From NCBI RefSeq assembly GCF_010728325.1, contig NZ_AP022570.1:5270001-5334000 (forward strand): DNA of 64,000 bases, read 5' to 3'. The notes under the pieces are model-generated. The model saw only the letters and a list, made by a program, of their open reading frames with translations. It ran no database searches and was not told where the DNA came from. Of this stretch, positions 42,422 through 50,747 are shown in pieces (within the stretch, counting starts at the first letter, position 1; each line of letters begins with the position of its first letter). The translations under genes and the position numbers were made by a program. This DNA comes from Mycolicibacterium poriferae (GTDB lineage Bacteria; Actinomycetota; Actinomycetes; Mycobacteriales; Mycobacteriaceae).

Positions 42422-44689
42422 TCAGCCCTGCCCCAAGGGCGCGATACGCACAGCGATGTTGCCCTGCCGAGGCAGACCGGTGATCGGGTCGTAGTCGACC
42501 TCGGTGGACACCAACCGGCCGACGTTGGTTCCGTGCGCGCGGAACTCGTCGTCCTCATCCGGCAGGCCGCCGAAGGCGTGGTGCATCGCCACGACGTCGA
42601 GCCGCACCGAGTCGTCGGCTTCCAGCACGGCCGGCACGCAGTCGTGCCGGGAGGTGACCAGGACCGAACTTCCAGGCCGCAGGCCGAGCTCCGCCGCGGA
42701 GTCGGGGTGCATGTACACCGGGTTGTAGGGCTTACCGCGATTCAAGGCGGCCAGCGCAGTGCCGGAAGAGTTCATGAAGTTGGGGTGACGACGCGGGATG
42801 AGCCGAAACGGAAACGCCGCATCGCCTCTCGCGCCCTCGGCCTCCTCGTCCAGAACAGTTGCCAGTTCGGCCAGCATGTACCCGTTCCCGACGTCGAGCC
42901 TCGCGGTGTTGTCGGCATCACGTTCCTGCACCACCGCGTCGACATCGAAGATCGCGCCGTGCGGGTGCCGCCGAACCTCGTCCAAGGGGATCCGCGACGT
43001 CGCGCACATCTGCTCGAAGAGCTCTTCGGTGCTCAGCTCGGTGTCACCGGTCATCTGCAGCACGATCGGCGGTGACTCCATGAACTTGCCACCGCCACCG
43101 CCGAAGAAGTTGACGAACCACAGCTCGAGATCCATCCGTTTGGTCAACCCGAGGAAGAACTTCCATTCCTCGATCAGGTCGGAGCCGGGCGGCGGGTCGA
43201 CCAGGCGCGGGGTGTACTGCGCGTAGGCGGCAGGGATTCCGGTGCCGCTGGTGTAGTACTTGATCAGCTCGCTGCCCATCGTCATGGCCGGGGTCTCCAT
43301 CTGCATCATCGGGGCGATGACGTAGTCGGCCAGCCGCGAGGTCAGTGACATCTCGGTGTCGAGGGTGACCAGCAGTTCGAGGCTCTGTAGCGCCCGGTGG
43401 GTCTTGCGCTGGTCGGGCCAGGCCGCCATCGGATTGCCGCCGATGCAGATCAACGCCTTGACCTGACCATCGCCCTCGAGCAGGATCTCGTCGGCCAGTG
43501 CGGCGGTCGGCATCCCGCACACGGCGTCGGTCAGGCCGCGTACGCGCAACCTCTCGCCGTAGCCCCATCCCTCGTACGGAGGGTGCGCCTGCGCTTTGGC
43601 GGTGAACGCCGGCAACAGCGCATTCGGGCGGGTCACCTTCTCACCGGCTCGTTGCCAGCGCCCGCAGATGGTCGTCAGGCACAGGCACAGGTACTCGACC
43701 AGGTTCCCGTGCATCGCGAAGTTCGCGCCGGTGCCGGCGTTGACCATCCCCCGCTTCGTTCCGTGCGTGGCGAAAAGCTCTGCCGCGGAGAGCAGCTGGG
43801 CTTCAGGGAGGTCCGCCCGCTCGGCCACGTATGCCGGAGTGAAGCCAGAGACAGCGCGGGCCAGGTCGTCGAAGCCGGACACGTTCTCGTCGACGAACGC
43901 CGCATCGTGCCATCCGTTGGCGATGATGATGTTGATGATTCCCGCCAGGATCGTCACGTCTTCGCCGGGGCGCGGCTGCAGATGGATGGCGGCGCGGGCC
44001 GCGGTCTGGGAGCGGCGCGGGTCGACGACGATCAGCTTCATGCCGCGTTCGGTGGCCGCTCGTAGACTCCGGGAAGGATTCTGACCGGGGATTCCGATAG
44101 CTTTGGAGACCAGGGGATTCGTCCCGATCAGCATCCAGCTGTCGGCCTCATGGAAGTCGACGTCGCCGCCCAGCCAGTGGCCGTGGGCGGCCAACGCAAT
44201 CTGCTTGCCGGGTTGATCGATCGTGTTGGCCGTGAAGAACATCGGTGACTCGATGCCCCGCATGAACGCGTTGCCCATCAATGCCGACGCCGGATACGGC
44301 AGGCCGTTGGTGCCGAGGTACATCGCCACCGACCGCGGTCCGTACCCGGAGATCAACTCCTGCAGCTTGGCGGCGATCTCGTCCATCGCCTGCTCGGATC
44401 CGATCTGCGTGTGGGTGCCGTCGGGTTGGCGCTTGCGGCTGTGTAGCAGCCGCTGCGGGTTGTTGTGGATCTCGGGCAATGCCCGACCCTTCGCGCAGGT
44501 GTAGCCCTGGAACATCGGGTTGTCCGGATCACCTGCGACCTTGGTCAATCTTCCGTCGGTGACGGTGGCCAGGACACCGCAGTGTGCCGAGCAGATTCGG
44601 CAGATACCAGGATGAGTGGTCGGTTGTGGCATGGAGTCCGCACTTCCGGAGGGCTGAGACGTGGCTTCGGTAGCCATCGCCGACGCCAT
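42422..44689 (-). CDS. Molybdopterin oxidoreductase with N-terminal [4Fe-4S] site
   Basis: The protein of about 755 residues has the N-terminal cluster motif CRICSAHCGV...CAKG, the central bis-MGD domains (MFFTANTIDQ, SWMLIGTNPLVS, IVVDPRRSQTA, CIGGNPMAAWPDQ) and the C-terminal dinucleotide-binding barrel (NPVYMHPDSAAELGLRPG, MHHAFGGLPD). It belongs to the DMSO reductase superfamily. There is no Tat signal or partner subunit, so it is a single-chain cytoplasmic enzyme. The substrate is not predictable. Several starts are possible (44704 GTG, 44689 ATG, 44677 ATG); the iron-sulfur domain begins after all of them. It lies 55 bp after the reductase gene and may share its promoter. Confidence 0.87.
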   Translation of the reverse strand: MASAMATEATSQPSGSADSMPQPTTHPGICRICSAHCGVLATVTDGRLTKVAGDPDNPMFQGYTCAKGRALPEIHNNPQRLLHSRKRQPDGTHTQIGSEQAMDEIAAKLQELISGYGPRSVAMYLGTNGLPYPASALMGNAFMRGIESPMFFTANTIDQPGKQIALAAHGHWLGGDVDFHEADSWMLIGTNPLVSKAIGIPGQNPSRSLRAATERGMKLIVVDPRRSQTAARAAIHLQPRPGEDVTILAGIINIIIANGWHDAAFVDENVSGFDDLARAVSGFTPAYVAERADLPEAQLLSAAELFATHGTKRGMVNAGTGANFAMHGNLVEYLCLCLTTICGRWQRAGEKVTRPNALLPAFTAKAQAHPPYEGWGYGERLRVRGLTDAVCGMPTAALADEILLEGDGQVKALICIGGNPMAAWPDQRKTHRALQSLELLVTLDTEMSLTSRLADYVIAPMMQMETPAMTMGSELIKYYTSGTGIPAAYAQYTPRLVDPPPGSDLIEEWKFFLGLTKRMDLELWFVNFFGGGGGKFMESPPIVLQMTGDTELSTEELFEQMCATSRIPLDEVRRHPHGAIFDVDAVVQERDADNTARLDVGNGYMLAELATVLDEEAEGARGDAAFPFRLIPRRHPNFMNSSGTALAALNRGKPYNPVYMHPDSAAELGLRPGSSVLVTSRHDCVPAVLEADDSVRLDVVAMHHAFGGLPDEDDEFRAHGTNVGRLVSTEVDYDPITGLPRQGNIAVRIAPLGQG

Positions 44690-44744
44690 GCTAAGCGATC
44701 GCACAGCATCGCGGAGCGCGATCGGCCCGAACCGGGGCGGACAG

Positions 44745-45818
44745 CTACCACATCAGGCCGCGGATCATCTCGGCCGGCGGGATGTCCTCGAGCCCGATCA
44801 GGCCGGCCGGGGCGCGGCACACCCAGTCGATGGCGTTGACCGCTCGCGCGGCGGTGGACACACAGCCGGCGTCGGTGACATCGAGAGTCGGATGTGAAAG
44901 GTGGGTGTTGACTTCCACCCGCGGCTCCCCCTCGACCACCACCTTGTGCACGCCGAGCGCGCCCCCGGGCGGGTACGGCCATGACGGCGCGGCAGCGGGG
45001 GTCAGCCGGTTGACGTGCTCGACGGTGAGCACCGGAGCATCCGCCCGGACACCTTCCACGGCGAACCGCACCGCGGCGACCCCGCCCGCTTCGACCGTCG
45101 TCATCCTGCACGTGATGCGTTCGGTGGCATACCAGGCTTCGTATCGCTCGCGGACGTCGTCGAGTTCGACGTCGAGCTGCCGGGCGAGGTTTCGCACCAA
45201 TCCGCCGAACAGGGACGTGATCACGCCAGGTTGGAACGCCATGGGCACGTCGTCCTCGCAGGTACGGCCGAACCCCATCGCGGTCCCGGTGTACTCGTAG
45301 TCGTCGTAATTTCCGTAGTCGAAGATCTCCTGCACGGTCACCGACCGTGCGCGGGCGACCAGGCTCAGTGCCGAGTGCACGGCAGTGTCCGCGGAGTACC
45401 CGGGGTCGATTCCGTTGACGTACAGGGAGGCACCTCCGGCGGCACAGGCCTGCTCCAATGGCGTGCGCAACCAGTCGTCAGCCTGCCGGGGCACCACCAG
45501 CCACACCATCGAGGTCCCGACGACGTTGATGCCCGCCCTCAGGAAGGTCGACATCTCCTCGATTGCCTCGATCGGACGGGTCTCCCCGAGGGCCGTGTAG
45601 ACGACGCAGTCGGGCCGCAGCGCGATCAGCGCGTTGATGTCTGCGGTGGCGGTGATACCGGTCGGTTCCCCCAACCCGCACAGCTCGGCGGCGTCGCGCC
45701 CGACCTTGGCCGGGGTCGCTGCGTGTACGCCGACCAGCTCGAGGTCAGGGCGGCCGATGATGGCCCGCAGCGAATGGACACCGACATTGCCGGTGGAGAA
45801 CTGCACCACTCTGCGCAT
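44745..45818 (-). CDS. NAD(P)-dependent reductase of the diaminopimelate dehydrogenase-like family
   Basis: The 357-residue protein begins RRVVQFSTGNVGVHSLRAIIGRPDLELVGVH, a dihydrodipicolinate-reductase-like Rossmann fold with G-N-x-G, and has NVVGTSMVWLVVP, GIDPGYSADTAVHSALSLVARARSVTVQEIFDYGNY and a C-terminal domain of the 2,4-diaminopentanoate dehydrogenase type. Such proteins are frequent in mycobacteria, often with lipid or steroid genes, and their substrates are unknown. The gene is divergent from the TetR gene; an inverted repeat that I propose as its operator lies in between. A second family member closes the TetR-controlled operon region at 52450-53508. Confidence 0.82.
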   Translation of the reverse strand: MRRVVQFSTGNVGVHSLRAIIGRPDLELVGVHAATPAKVGRDAAELCGLGEPTGITATADINALIALRPDCVVYTALGETRPIEAIEEMSTFLRAGINVVGTSMVWLVVPRQADDWLRTPLEQACAAGGASLYVNGIDPGYSADTAVHSALSLVARARSVTVQEIFDYGNYDDYEYTGTAMGFGRTCEDDVPMAFQPGVITSLFGGLVRNLARQLDVELDDVRERYEAWYATERITCRMTTVEAGGVAAVRFAVEGVRADAPVLTVEHVNRLTPAAAPSWPYPPGGALGVHKVVVEGEPRVEVNTHLSHPTLDVTDAGCVSTAARAVNAIDWVCRAPAGLIGLEDIPPAEMIRGLMW

Positions 45819-45866
45819 TGACGGGCCTCCGTTCCGTCGAGGTGCTGCCCATTCAACGGCTGCACT

Positions 45867-45880
45867 TGACTCAAGTCAAT
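45867..45880. promoter_or_regulatory. TetR operator candidate, site 1 (TTGACT-CA-AGTCAA)
   Basis: A perfect 6-2-6 inverted repeat in the divergent region between the reductase and TetR genes. It matches site 2 (46551-46566) and site 3 (47321-47334) at nearly every arm position. Confidence 0.65.
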
Positions 45881-45915
45881 GACGATCGACTGCCCCGGCG
45901 GTGCAGCAGCGCGGC

Positions 45916-45927
45916 TATTGTTGTCGG
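45916..45927 (+). promoter_or_regulatory. -10 box TATTGT, leaderless tetR start
   Basis: TATTGT at 45916-45921 is followed by 6 nt and the ATG at 45928, fixing the start choice for the TetR gene. Confidence 0.55.
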
Positions 45928-46530
45928 ATGGCCGTGTCGGACAAGCCTTCAGCCCGAGAGACCAAGCGACTCCAGACCCGCGAGCGCCTGATGGGCGCTG
46001 CGGTGGCCGAATTCAAGAGGTCCGGCATCGCCGCCGCAGATGTGGGTGCGATCGTAGCTGCGGCCGGCGTCGCCCACGGGACCTTCTTCTTCCACTTCCC
46101 GACCAAGGAACACGTCCTGCTGGAACTGGAACGCCGCGAAGAGGAACGCATCGCCAAACAGCTCGCACGTTTCGCCGCCGACAACCACGACCTGGCGCAG
46201 ACGTTCGGTGAGGCCATCCGGTTGATCGTGGGCTTGGAGCGACGACTCGGCGGGATACTGTTCAAAGACTTTCTCGCCCTGCACTTCTCTCAGACACGCC
46301 CCCAGACCGACGGCGAGAGCCAACATCCCGTGATCGTCGAGGTCGCCCGCGCGATCGAGCGCGCCCAGACACTCGAAGGCGTCGACGGGGACGTCGATCC
46401 GTTCAACAGCGCCGTGTTCTTCCTGCTCGGACTGTATGCGCTGCTCACCACCACGCACAACTGGCCCGAACAGAGCGCCATGCTCGACGACTACCTGCTC
46501 AGGAGTCTGCGCGGCATCGGCGCAAAGTAG
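45928..46530 (+). CDS. TetR family transcriptional regulator
   Basis: The 200-residue protein has the TetR N-terminal helix-turn-helix (about residues 12-60): RETKRLQTRERLMGAAVAEFKRSGIAAADVGAIVAAAGVAHGTFFFHFPTKEHVLLELE, where GTFFFHFPTKE is the classical recognition-helix end. The C-terminal ligand domain is unremarkable. ATG 45928 lies right after a -10 box. It precedes the membrane-protein operon by 40 bp, and the repeats at 45867, 46551 and 47321 look like its operators. It probably represses its own gene, the divergent reductase and the NorQD-like operon, until a lipid-like ligand binds. Confidence 0.9.
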   Translation: MAVSDKPSARETKRLQTRERLMGAAVAEFKRSGIAAADVGAIVAAAGVAHGTFFFHFPTKEHVLLELERREEERIAKQLARFAADNHDLAQTFGEAIRLIVGLERRLGGILFKDFLALHFSQTRPQTDGESQHPVIVEVARAIERAQTLEGVDGDVDPFNSAVFFLLGLYALLTTTHNWPEQSAMLDDYLLRSLRGIGAK

Positions 46531-46534
46531 CCGA

Positions 46535-46570
46535 TTGACTACTCACTCTCGCTGACTATAGTCAGCTGCC
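46535..46570 (+). promoter_or_regulatory. Strong promoter with TetR operator site 2 over its -10 box
   Basis: -35 TTGACT (46535-46540), 16-bp spacer, -10 TATAGT (46557-46562), then 8 nt to the ATG. The -10 lies inside the perfect 16-bp palindrome GCTGACTATAGTCAGC (46551-46566), so a repressor there would block the polymerase. Confidence 0.75.
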
Positions 46571-47302
46571 ATGAACCTGCCCACAGTTCGCGGAGGTCGA
46601 CGCCGTGCCAACGATGCTGCGCGTCACTCCTCCGGCAGCGGCCTGGACGAACACCTCGAGGCCTCGCAGCGCGCGCAGCGCCAGGCGGACAAGTGGTTGA
46701 TCTCCGGCAGTCTGCTCATCGGGACCGCTGCGTTGGGGATCTTCGGGCTACCGCTGTTCCTGCGCGGAGTGTGGCTTCTGCGCAAAGCCCAGCGCGACGG
46801 GCTGACGGTGCGACCGATGCTGGTCACGCTCCTCGGCTATCTCGTCATCATCGACGCGGCCATCAACACGGTCGGCTGGGCGCTCGACCTCGTGGCCAAT
46901 CACACGTTACTGGCCCGAGTTCTGTTGAACGGCTGGGGAAACATGTTCGATGCCGGCTACTTCTGGCACTACAACGAACTGTGGATCGGTGGTGCCGCAG
47001 GCCCCGGAGAGAAGGCGATGGAGGTGGGGATGATACTCACCGTCTTCACGATGCGTATCGCGGCTGCCATCGGCTTCCTGCAGATGAAGCGATGGGGCCA
47101 CCAGTGGATGATCATCACCTGCTGGATGGGCGTGCTGATCTGGTGCCTGTACGTGTTCAACATGACCATGTACGCCGACGTCCGCTTCGCCGGCGTCGTG
47201 TTCCCCGTCATCGGCTGGTGGCTCTACGACATCTTCTACATCACCCCGTTCCTCGCCATCCCCTACCTGCATTCGGTCAACCGCGAGATCTTCTCCGACT
47301 GA
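46571..47302 (+). CDS. Polytopic membrane protein A of the NorQD-like operon
   Basis: The 243-residue protein has a polar N-terminus of about 40 residues and six to seven membrane helices. Conserved with its paralogue at 50027-50725 are [49 protein letters not shown] and [19 protein letters not shown]; four His and several Asp/Glu in or near helices could bind metal. I recognise no enzyme family with certainty; the FxxYNxxW pattern faintly recalls AveC-like spirocyclases. It starts 8 nt after a -10 box under the TetR operator. Its downstream partners include a NorQ/NorD-type chaperone pair, which suggests that it is a metal-containing membrane enzyme subunit. Confidence 0.8.
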   Translation: MNLPTVRGGRRRANDAARHSSGSGLDEHLEASQRAQRQADKWLISGSLLIGTAALGIFGLPLFLRGVWLLRKAQRDGLTVRPMLVTLLGYLVIIDAAINTVGWALDLVANHTLLARVLLNGWGNMFDAGYFWHYNELWIGGAAGPGEKAMEVGMILTVFTMRIAAAIGFLQMKRWGHQWMIITCWMGVLIWCLYVFNMTMYADVRFAGVVFPVIGWWLYDIFYITPFLAIPYLHSVNREIFSD

Positions 47303-47320
47303 TATCGATGACTCAACTCA

Positions 47321-47349
47321 TTGACTTTGGTCAGCAATCAAACTAGAAA
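47321..47349 (+). promoter_or_regulatory. Second promoter with TetR operator site 3
   Basis: TTGACT-TT-GGTCAG (47321-47334) repeats the operator pattern; its left arm is also a good -35 box, 17 bp before TAGAAA (47344-47349). It sits before the 34-residue gene and may boost the NorD/NorQ part of the operon. Confidence 0.6.
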
Positions 47350-47403
47350 AGGGTGCACGACGAGGGCTCGGGCGGGACGCGTCCACGCCAAGGAGGACTG
47401 ACG

Positions 47404-47508
47404 ATGGATTGGGTCTGGGAGATCCTGCGCTACGTAGCCGCGTGGGGCGGTACCGGTCTCGTCATCTGGTTCTGGTACTGGATGTTCTCCAACCTCGGCA
47501 CATTCTGA
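47404..47508 (+). CDS. 34-residue single-helix membrane protein
   Basis: The short frame starts at an ATG with a strong AAGGAGG 7 nt upstream and encodes a Trp/Phe-rich helix (MDWVWEILRYVAAWGG then TGLVIWFWYWMF) ending NLGTF. It follows membrane protein A and precedes the NorD-like gene by 18 bp. Size and hydrophobicity are like small accessory subunits of membrane oxidases. Expression is supported only by the ribosome-binding site and the conserved layout, because a second tiny gene sits next to membrane protein B. Confidence 0.7.
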   Translation: MDWVWEILRYVAAWGGTGLVIWFWYWMFSNLGTF

Positions 47509-47526
47509 AAGCCTCCTGCCGTCAAC

Positions 47527-49059
47527 ATGTCCGAGCTGACCGATGCCGCCGCCATGGCGATGGAGCGTAGCTGTGCCCTGACCGCCGTGGCGCTGAGCGG
47601 CGGCCGCCGCTCCGGTGTGAACCTGGTGACCGGACAACATCGCCGTTTCGGCGTCAGCGTGTCGCTCGACCTCGTCTACGTGCCCCATCCGCCGACGGTC
47701 CGGGACTGGACCCGAAGAACCATCACATGTGGTGTGGCGCTGCAGTGTTCGCCGTCGAAAGAGGCTGTCGCCGGATACCGGCTCAACGAGCTGTCCGCCC
47801 GGGAACTACGCGCCCTCACGCTCGTCGAAGCCGGTGTCGCACTGGGCTGGATCACCTCGACCTGGCCCGGGCTGCTCCGTGAGATCGAGCGGATGATTCC
47901 CGGCCTACAGCCTCTGCCCGCGGACATGGACGCTACCGCGATGTTCAACTGCGCGGTCGAGAGGGCACAGGCCGGACCGGTCCCCGACCCGGACCCGTTG
48001 CTCGGCAGACTTCCGCTGGCGTTGACATCGGCGCAGGGCCTCACCGACAAGATGCGGCGAACGTTCGGCCGACTGCCCTGGACCACCGCACAGAAGAGAC
48101 TCCCGCGGGCACACTCCGTGCCGGCGGGTGGTGACGGCGGGGTACGTAACCCGAACCTCCCACCGCCCAGCAGACCGCACGACAACGACCTGGACATCAC
48201 CCCCGACCACCGTCCCGGCATCCCCTATCCGGAATGGAATGCGTGGACCGAGCGCTTCATGCCCGACCATGTCGCGGTCCTGGAACTGCCGCGCACCGGC
48301 GGCACTCGTCCACCCGGGACCGTCACGCCCGACATCAGGCGATGGTTCGAGAAGCACACCCACCGTGCCATGCACAGCCACCTCGAGGACGGCTCCGACC
48401 TCGACGTCGACCAGTACGTCGCTCACTTCATCGACGTGACCACCGGCGAAGCGGTCGAACCGCGAATCTTCCGGGAGCTGCGACCGGCGAGCCGCGACGT
48501 CACCACCGCGCTCCTTCTCGACGGCAGCTCCTCTCTCGGGGTACACGGCGGCCGAATCTTCAAGCTGGAGCTGGCCTGCGCCGATGCTCTGTCGCGCGCG
48601 ATGACCCTGGCGCGCGAACGACACGGGATCTTCACCTTCACCGGCAACACCCGCCACCGTGTCGAAGTCAGCTGTCTCAAAAACTTCGCGGACCGACGTT
48701 TCGTCCCACCTGGCGAGCTCGGACTGTCGACCGGCGGATACACCCGGCTCGGCGCTCCACTGCGCCACCTCACGAGCAGACTGCTCGATCAGCCGTCCGA
48801 GCGGCGGCTGGTAATCGTGATCGGGGACGGCCTGATCTCCGACGAAGGCTACGAGGGCCGCTACGCTTGGGCCGACGCGGCGCATGCCGTCCAGGAGGCC
48901 CACGATGCGGGCGTCTCGATGTACTACGTCGGCGTCGGTCCCGTCACGGTCGATCCACTTCCCGAAGTCTTCGGACCGCGCCGTTCCCAACGTATTCGGC
49001 GAGTGGAGGACCTTCCCCGCGTGCTCGCGCACGTGCATCGGGAGTTGGTGTCGGTATGA
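47527..49059 (+). CDS. NorD-like protein with C-terminal von Willebrand A domain
   Basis: The 510-residue cytoplasmic protein has a helical N-terminal half and a VWA domain from about residue 322, with MIDAS residues Asp332-x-Ser334-x-Ser336 (LLLDGSSSLG), Thr in LSTGGYTRLGAPLRHL and Asp in VIVIGDGLISDEGY. This is the arrangement of NorD/CbbO proteins, which work with a MoxR-type AAA+ ATPase to insert metal or remodel an enzyme. Its stop overlaps the NorQ-like ATG by 4 bp. No denitrification genes are adjacent, so the client is probably one of the membrane proteins in this operon. Confidence 0.87.
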   Translation: MSELTDAAAMAMERSCALTAVALSGGRRSGVNLVTGQHRRFGVSVSLDLVYVPHPPTVRDWTRRTITCGVALQCSPSKEAVAGYRLNELSARELRALTLVEAGVALGWITSTWPGLLREIERMIPGLQPLPADMDATAMFNCAVERAQAGPVPDPDPLLGRLPLALTSAQGLTDKMRRTFGRLPWTTAQKRLPRAHSVPAGGDGGVRNPNLPPPSRPHDNDLDITPDHRPGIPYPEWNAWTERFMPDHVAVLELPRTGGTRPPGTVTPDIRRWFEKHTHRAMHSHLEDGSDLDVDQYVAHFIDVTTGEAVEPRIFRELRPASRDVTTALLLDGSSSLGVHGGRIFKLELACADALSRAMTLARERHGIFTFTGNTRHRVEVSCLKNFADRRFVPPGELGLSTGGYTRLGAPLRHLTSRLLDQPSERRLVIVIGDGLISDEGYEGRYAWADAAHAVQEAHDAGVSMYYVGVGPVTVDPLPEVFGPRRSQRIRRVEDLPRVLAHVHRELVSV

Positions 49060-49883
49060 CCACATACGAGCAGTTGCCCGAGGAGCAGATGACCGGTCGA
49101 TACCTGGCCAACGGTGACGAAGTCCAGCTGTTCGAACGCGCCTTCCAGCGCCGGCTGCCGGTGATGCTCACCGGTCCCACCGGGTGCGGCAAGACGCGAC
49201 TGGTCGAGCACATGGGGACGCAGCTGAGGCGGCCCGTGGTGACGATCAGCTGCCACGACGACCTGACGAGCGCTGATCTCGTCGGGCGGTTCATGGTGAC
49301 CGGCGGGGATGTGGCGTGGACCGACGGACCCTTGACCAGGGCGGTCAAAGCCGGCGCGATCTGCTACCTCGACGAGGTCGTCGAAGCCCGGCACGACTCT
49401 CTGGCTGTGCTGCATTCGCTCACCGACCACCGCCGTACCCTCTATCTGGACCGGGCCGACGAGGTGGTGGCGGCACCCGAGACCTTCATGCTGGTCTGTT
49501 CCTACAACCCGGCGTACCGCAGCTCACTCAAGGAACTCAAACCGTCGTTCCGCCAACGCTTCGTCACGCTACCGATGAGGTATCTGCCGGCAGACCAGGA
49601 GGCTGCGGTCGTCGCGGCCGAGACAGGAGTCGATGGGGCAACTGCCGATCGGTTGGTGCGGTGCGCCAACGCTATTCGCACCGCCGACGAAGCATTCCAT
49701 TTCGAGCCCCCGTCGACGCGGGTTCTCGTCACCGCGGCGCACATGATCGCAGCGGGTGCCGCGGAGTTCGATGCCGCCGAGGCGTGCATCCTGGCGCCGT
49801 TGTCGGGCGACGGTGCCGTCGCCGAGGGCCTTCGCGAGATCACCGCGGCCAGCCTCGCCGACGCCGCGAACACACCCCGCTAG
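49056..49883 (+). CDS. NorQ/CbbQ-like MoxR-type AAA+ ATPase
   Basis: The 275-residue protein has Walker A GPTGCGKT (residues 40-47), Walker B ICYLDEV (102-108), sensor-1 MLVCSYNP and arginine-finger region SFRQRFVTL, with the C-terminal helical lid. The sequence ISCHDDLTSADLVGRFMV is typical of NorQ/CbbQ. These hexameric ATPases form a complex with the VWA partner and activate metalloenzymes such as NO reductase or Rubisco. Here the pair lies between two paralogous membrane proteins, which suggests a new client. The ATG overlaps the NorD-like stop by 4 bp. Confidence 0.92.
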   Translation: MTTYEQLPEEQMTGRYLANGDEVQLFERAFQRRLPVMLTGPTGCGKTRLVEHMGTQLRRPVVTISCHDDLTSADLVGRFMVTGGDVAWTDGPLTRAVKAGAICYLDEVVEARHDSLAVLHSLTDHRRTLYLDRADEVVAAPETFMLVCSYNPAYRSSLKELKPSFRQRFVTLPMRYLPADQEAAVVAAETGVDGATADRLVRCANAIRTADEAFHFEPPSTRVLVTAAHMIAAGAAEFDAAEACILAPLSGDGAVAEGLREITAASLADAANTPR

Positions 49884-49898
49884 GGAGGAGAACGACAC

Positions 49899-50030
49899 AT
49901 GGTGGACCAGAAGGAGAGAAAGCGCAAGAAGGCGCTGATCATCCTGCAGGTCGTGATCTACGGATATCTGCTGACGATGTTCCTGATCCAGCTGTACATG
50001 TCCTTCGCCAGAGGATGGTGGGACTTGTGA
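49899..50030 (+). CDS. 43-residue single-helix membrane protein
   Basis: The frame encodes a basic N-terminus (MVDQKERKRKK) and one hydrophobic helix ending ARGWWDL, so it is a type II one-pass protein. GGGAGGAG lies 8 nt before the ATG. Its TGA overlaps the GTG of membrane protein B by 4 bp, a strong sign of coupled translation. It mirrors the 34-residue protein next to membrane protein A, giving two membrane-protein/small-protein sets around the chaperone genes. Confidence 0.78.
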   Translation: MVDQKERKRKKALIILQVVIYGYLLTMFLIQLYMSFARGWWDL

Positions 50031-50725
50031 AACCGGTGACCGCACCGCCTGTCCCGGCGGGCGGCGTCGAGCAGCATCACGAACAGTCCAGGCTGGCACA
50101 GCGCCGTGCCGACAAGTGGATGATCACCGGCGCGGCACTGATGGGAATGTGGGCGCCGGGTCTGATCGGCTTCCCGATCTTCATGCGCGGAGTGTGGCTG
50201 CAGCGCCAGGCGCTGCAGGCGGGACTGTCCGTGCGCCCCATGATCGTCACGTTGATCGGCTACCTGGTGCTGATCGACGGGATGCTGAACAGTCTGGGCT
50301 GGGCCCTGGATCTCGTCGCCAACCACACCCTGATCAACCGCGTCCTGATGGTGGGCTGGGGCAACATGTTCGATGCCGGCTACTTCTGGCACTACAACGA
50401 ACTGTGGGTCGGCGGAGCGGCGGGGCCCGGTGAGAAGTCGATGGTGTTCGGGATGATCGTCACGGTCTTCGCGATGCGCTGTGCGGCCGCGATCGGCTTC
50501 CTGCAGATGAAGCGGTGGGGTCACCAGTGGATGATCATCACCTGCTGGATGGGCGTGCTGATCTGGTGCATCTATGTGTTCAACATGACCATGTACGCCG
50601 ACGTCCGCTTCGCCGGCGTCGTGTTCCCCGTCATCGGCTGGTGGCTCTACGACATCTTCTACATCACGCCGTTCCTGGCAATCCCCTATCTGCACACGGT
50701 GAACCGCGAGATCTTCTCGGACTGA
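50027..50725 (+). CDS. Polytopic membrane protein B, paralogue of protein A
   Basis: The 232-residue protein is closely related to the one at 46571-47302 throughout the membrane part and almost identical over the last 80 residues, including [36 protein letters not shown] and [13 protein letters not shown]. The N-terminal 35 residues differ. A 92-bp stretch is identical in DNA between the two genes. Start is a GTG overlapping the 43-residue gene. Two paralogues in one operon suggest a hetero-oligomeric membrane complex. Function unknown; see protein A. Confidence 0.82.
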   Translation: MKPVTAPPVPAGGVEQHHEQSRLAQRRADKWMITGAALMGMWAPGLIGFPIFMRGVWLQRQALQAGLSVRPMIVTLIGYLVLIDGMLNSLGWALDLVANHTLINRVLMVGWGNMFDAGYFWHYNELWVGGAAGPGEKSMVFGMIVTVFAMRCAAAIGFLQMKRWGHQWMIITCWMGVLIWCIYVFNMTMYADVRFAGVVFPVIGWWLYDIFYITPFLAIPYLHTVNREIFSD

Positions 50726-50747
50726 GCCTCATTCAAGGAGTACCTTT

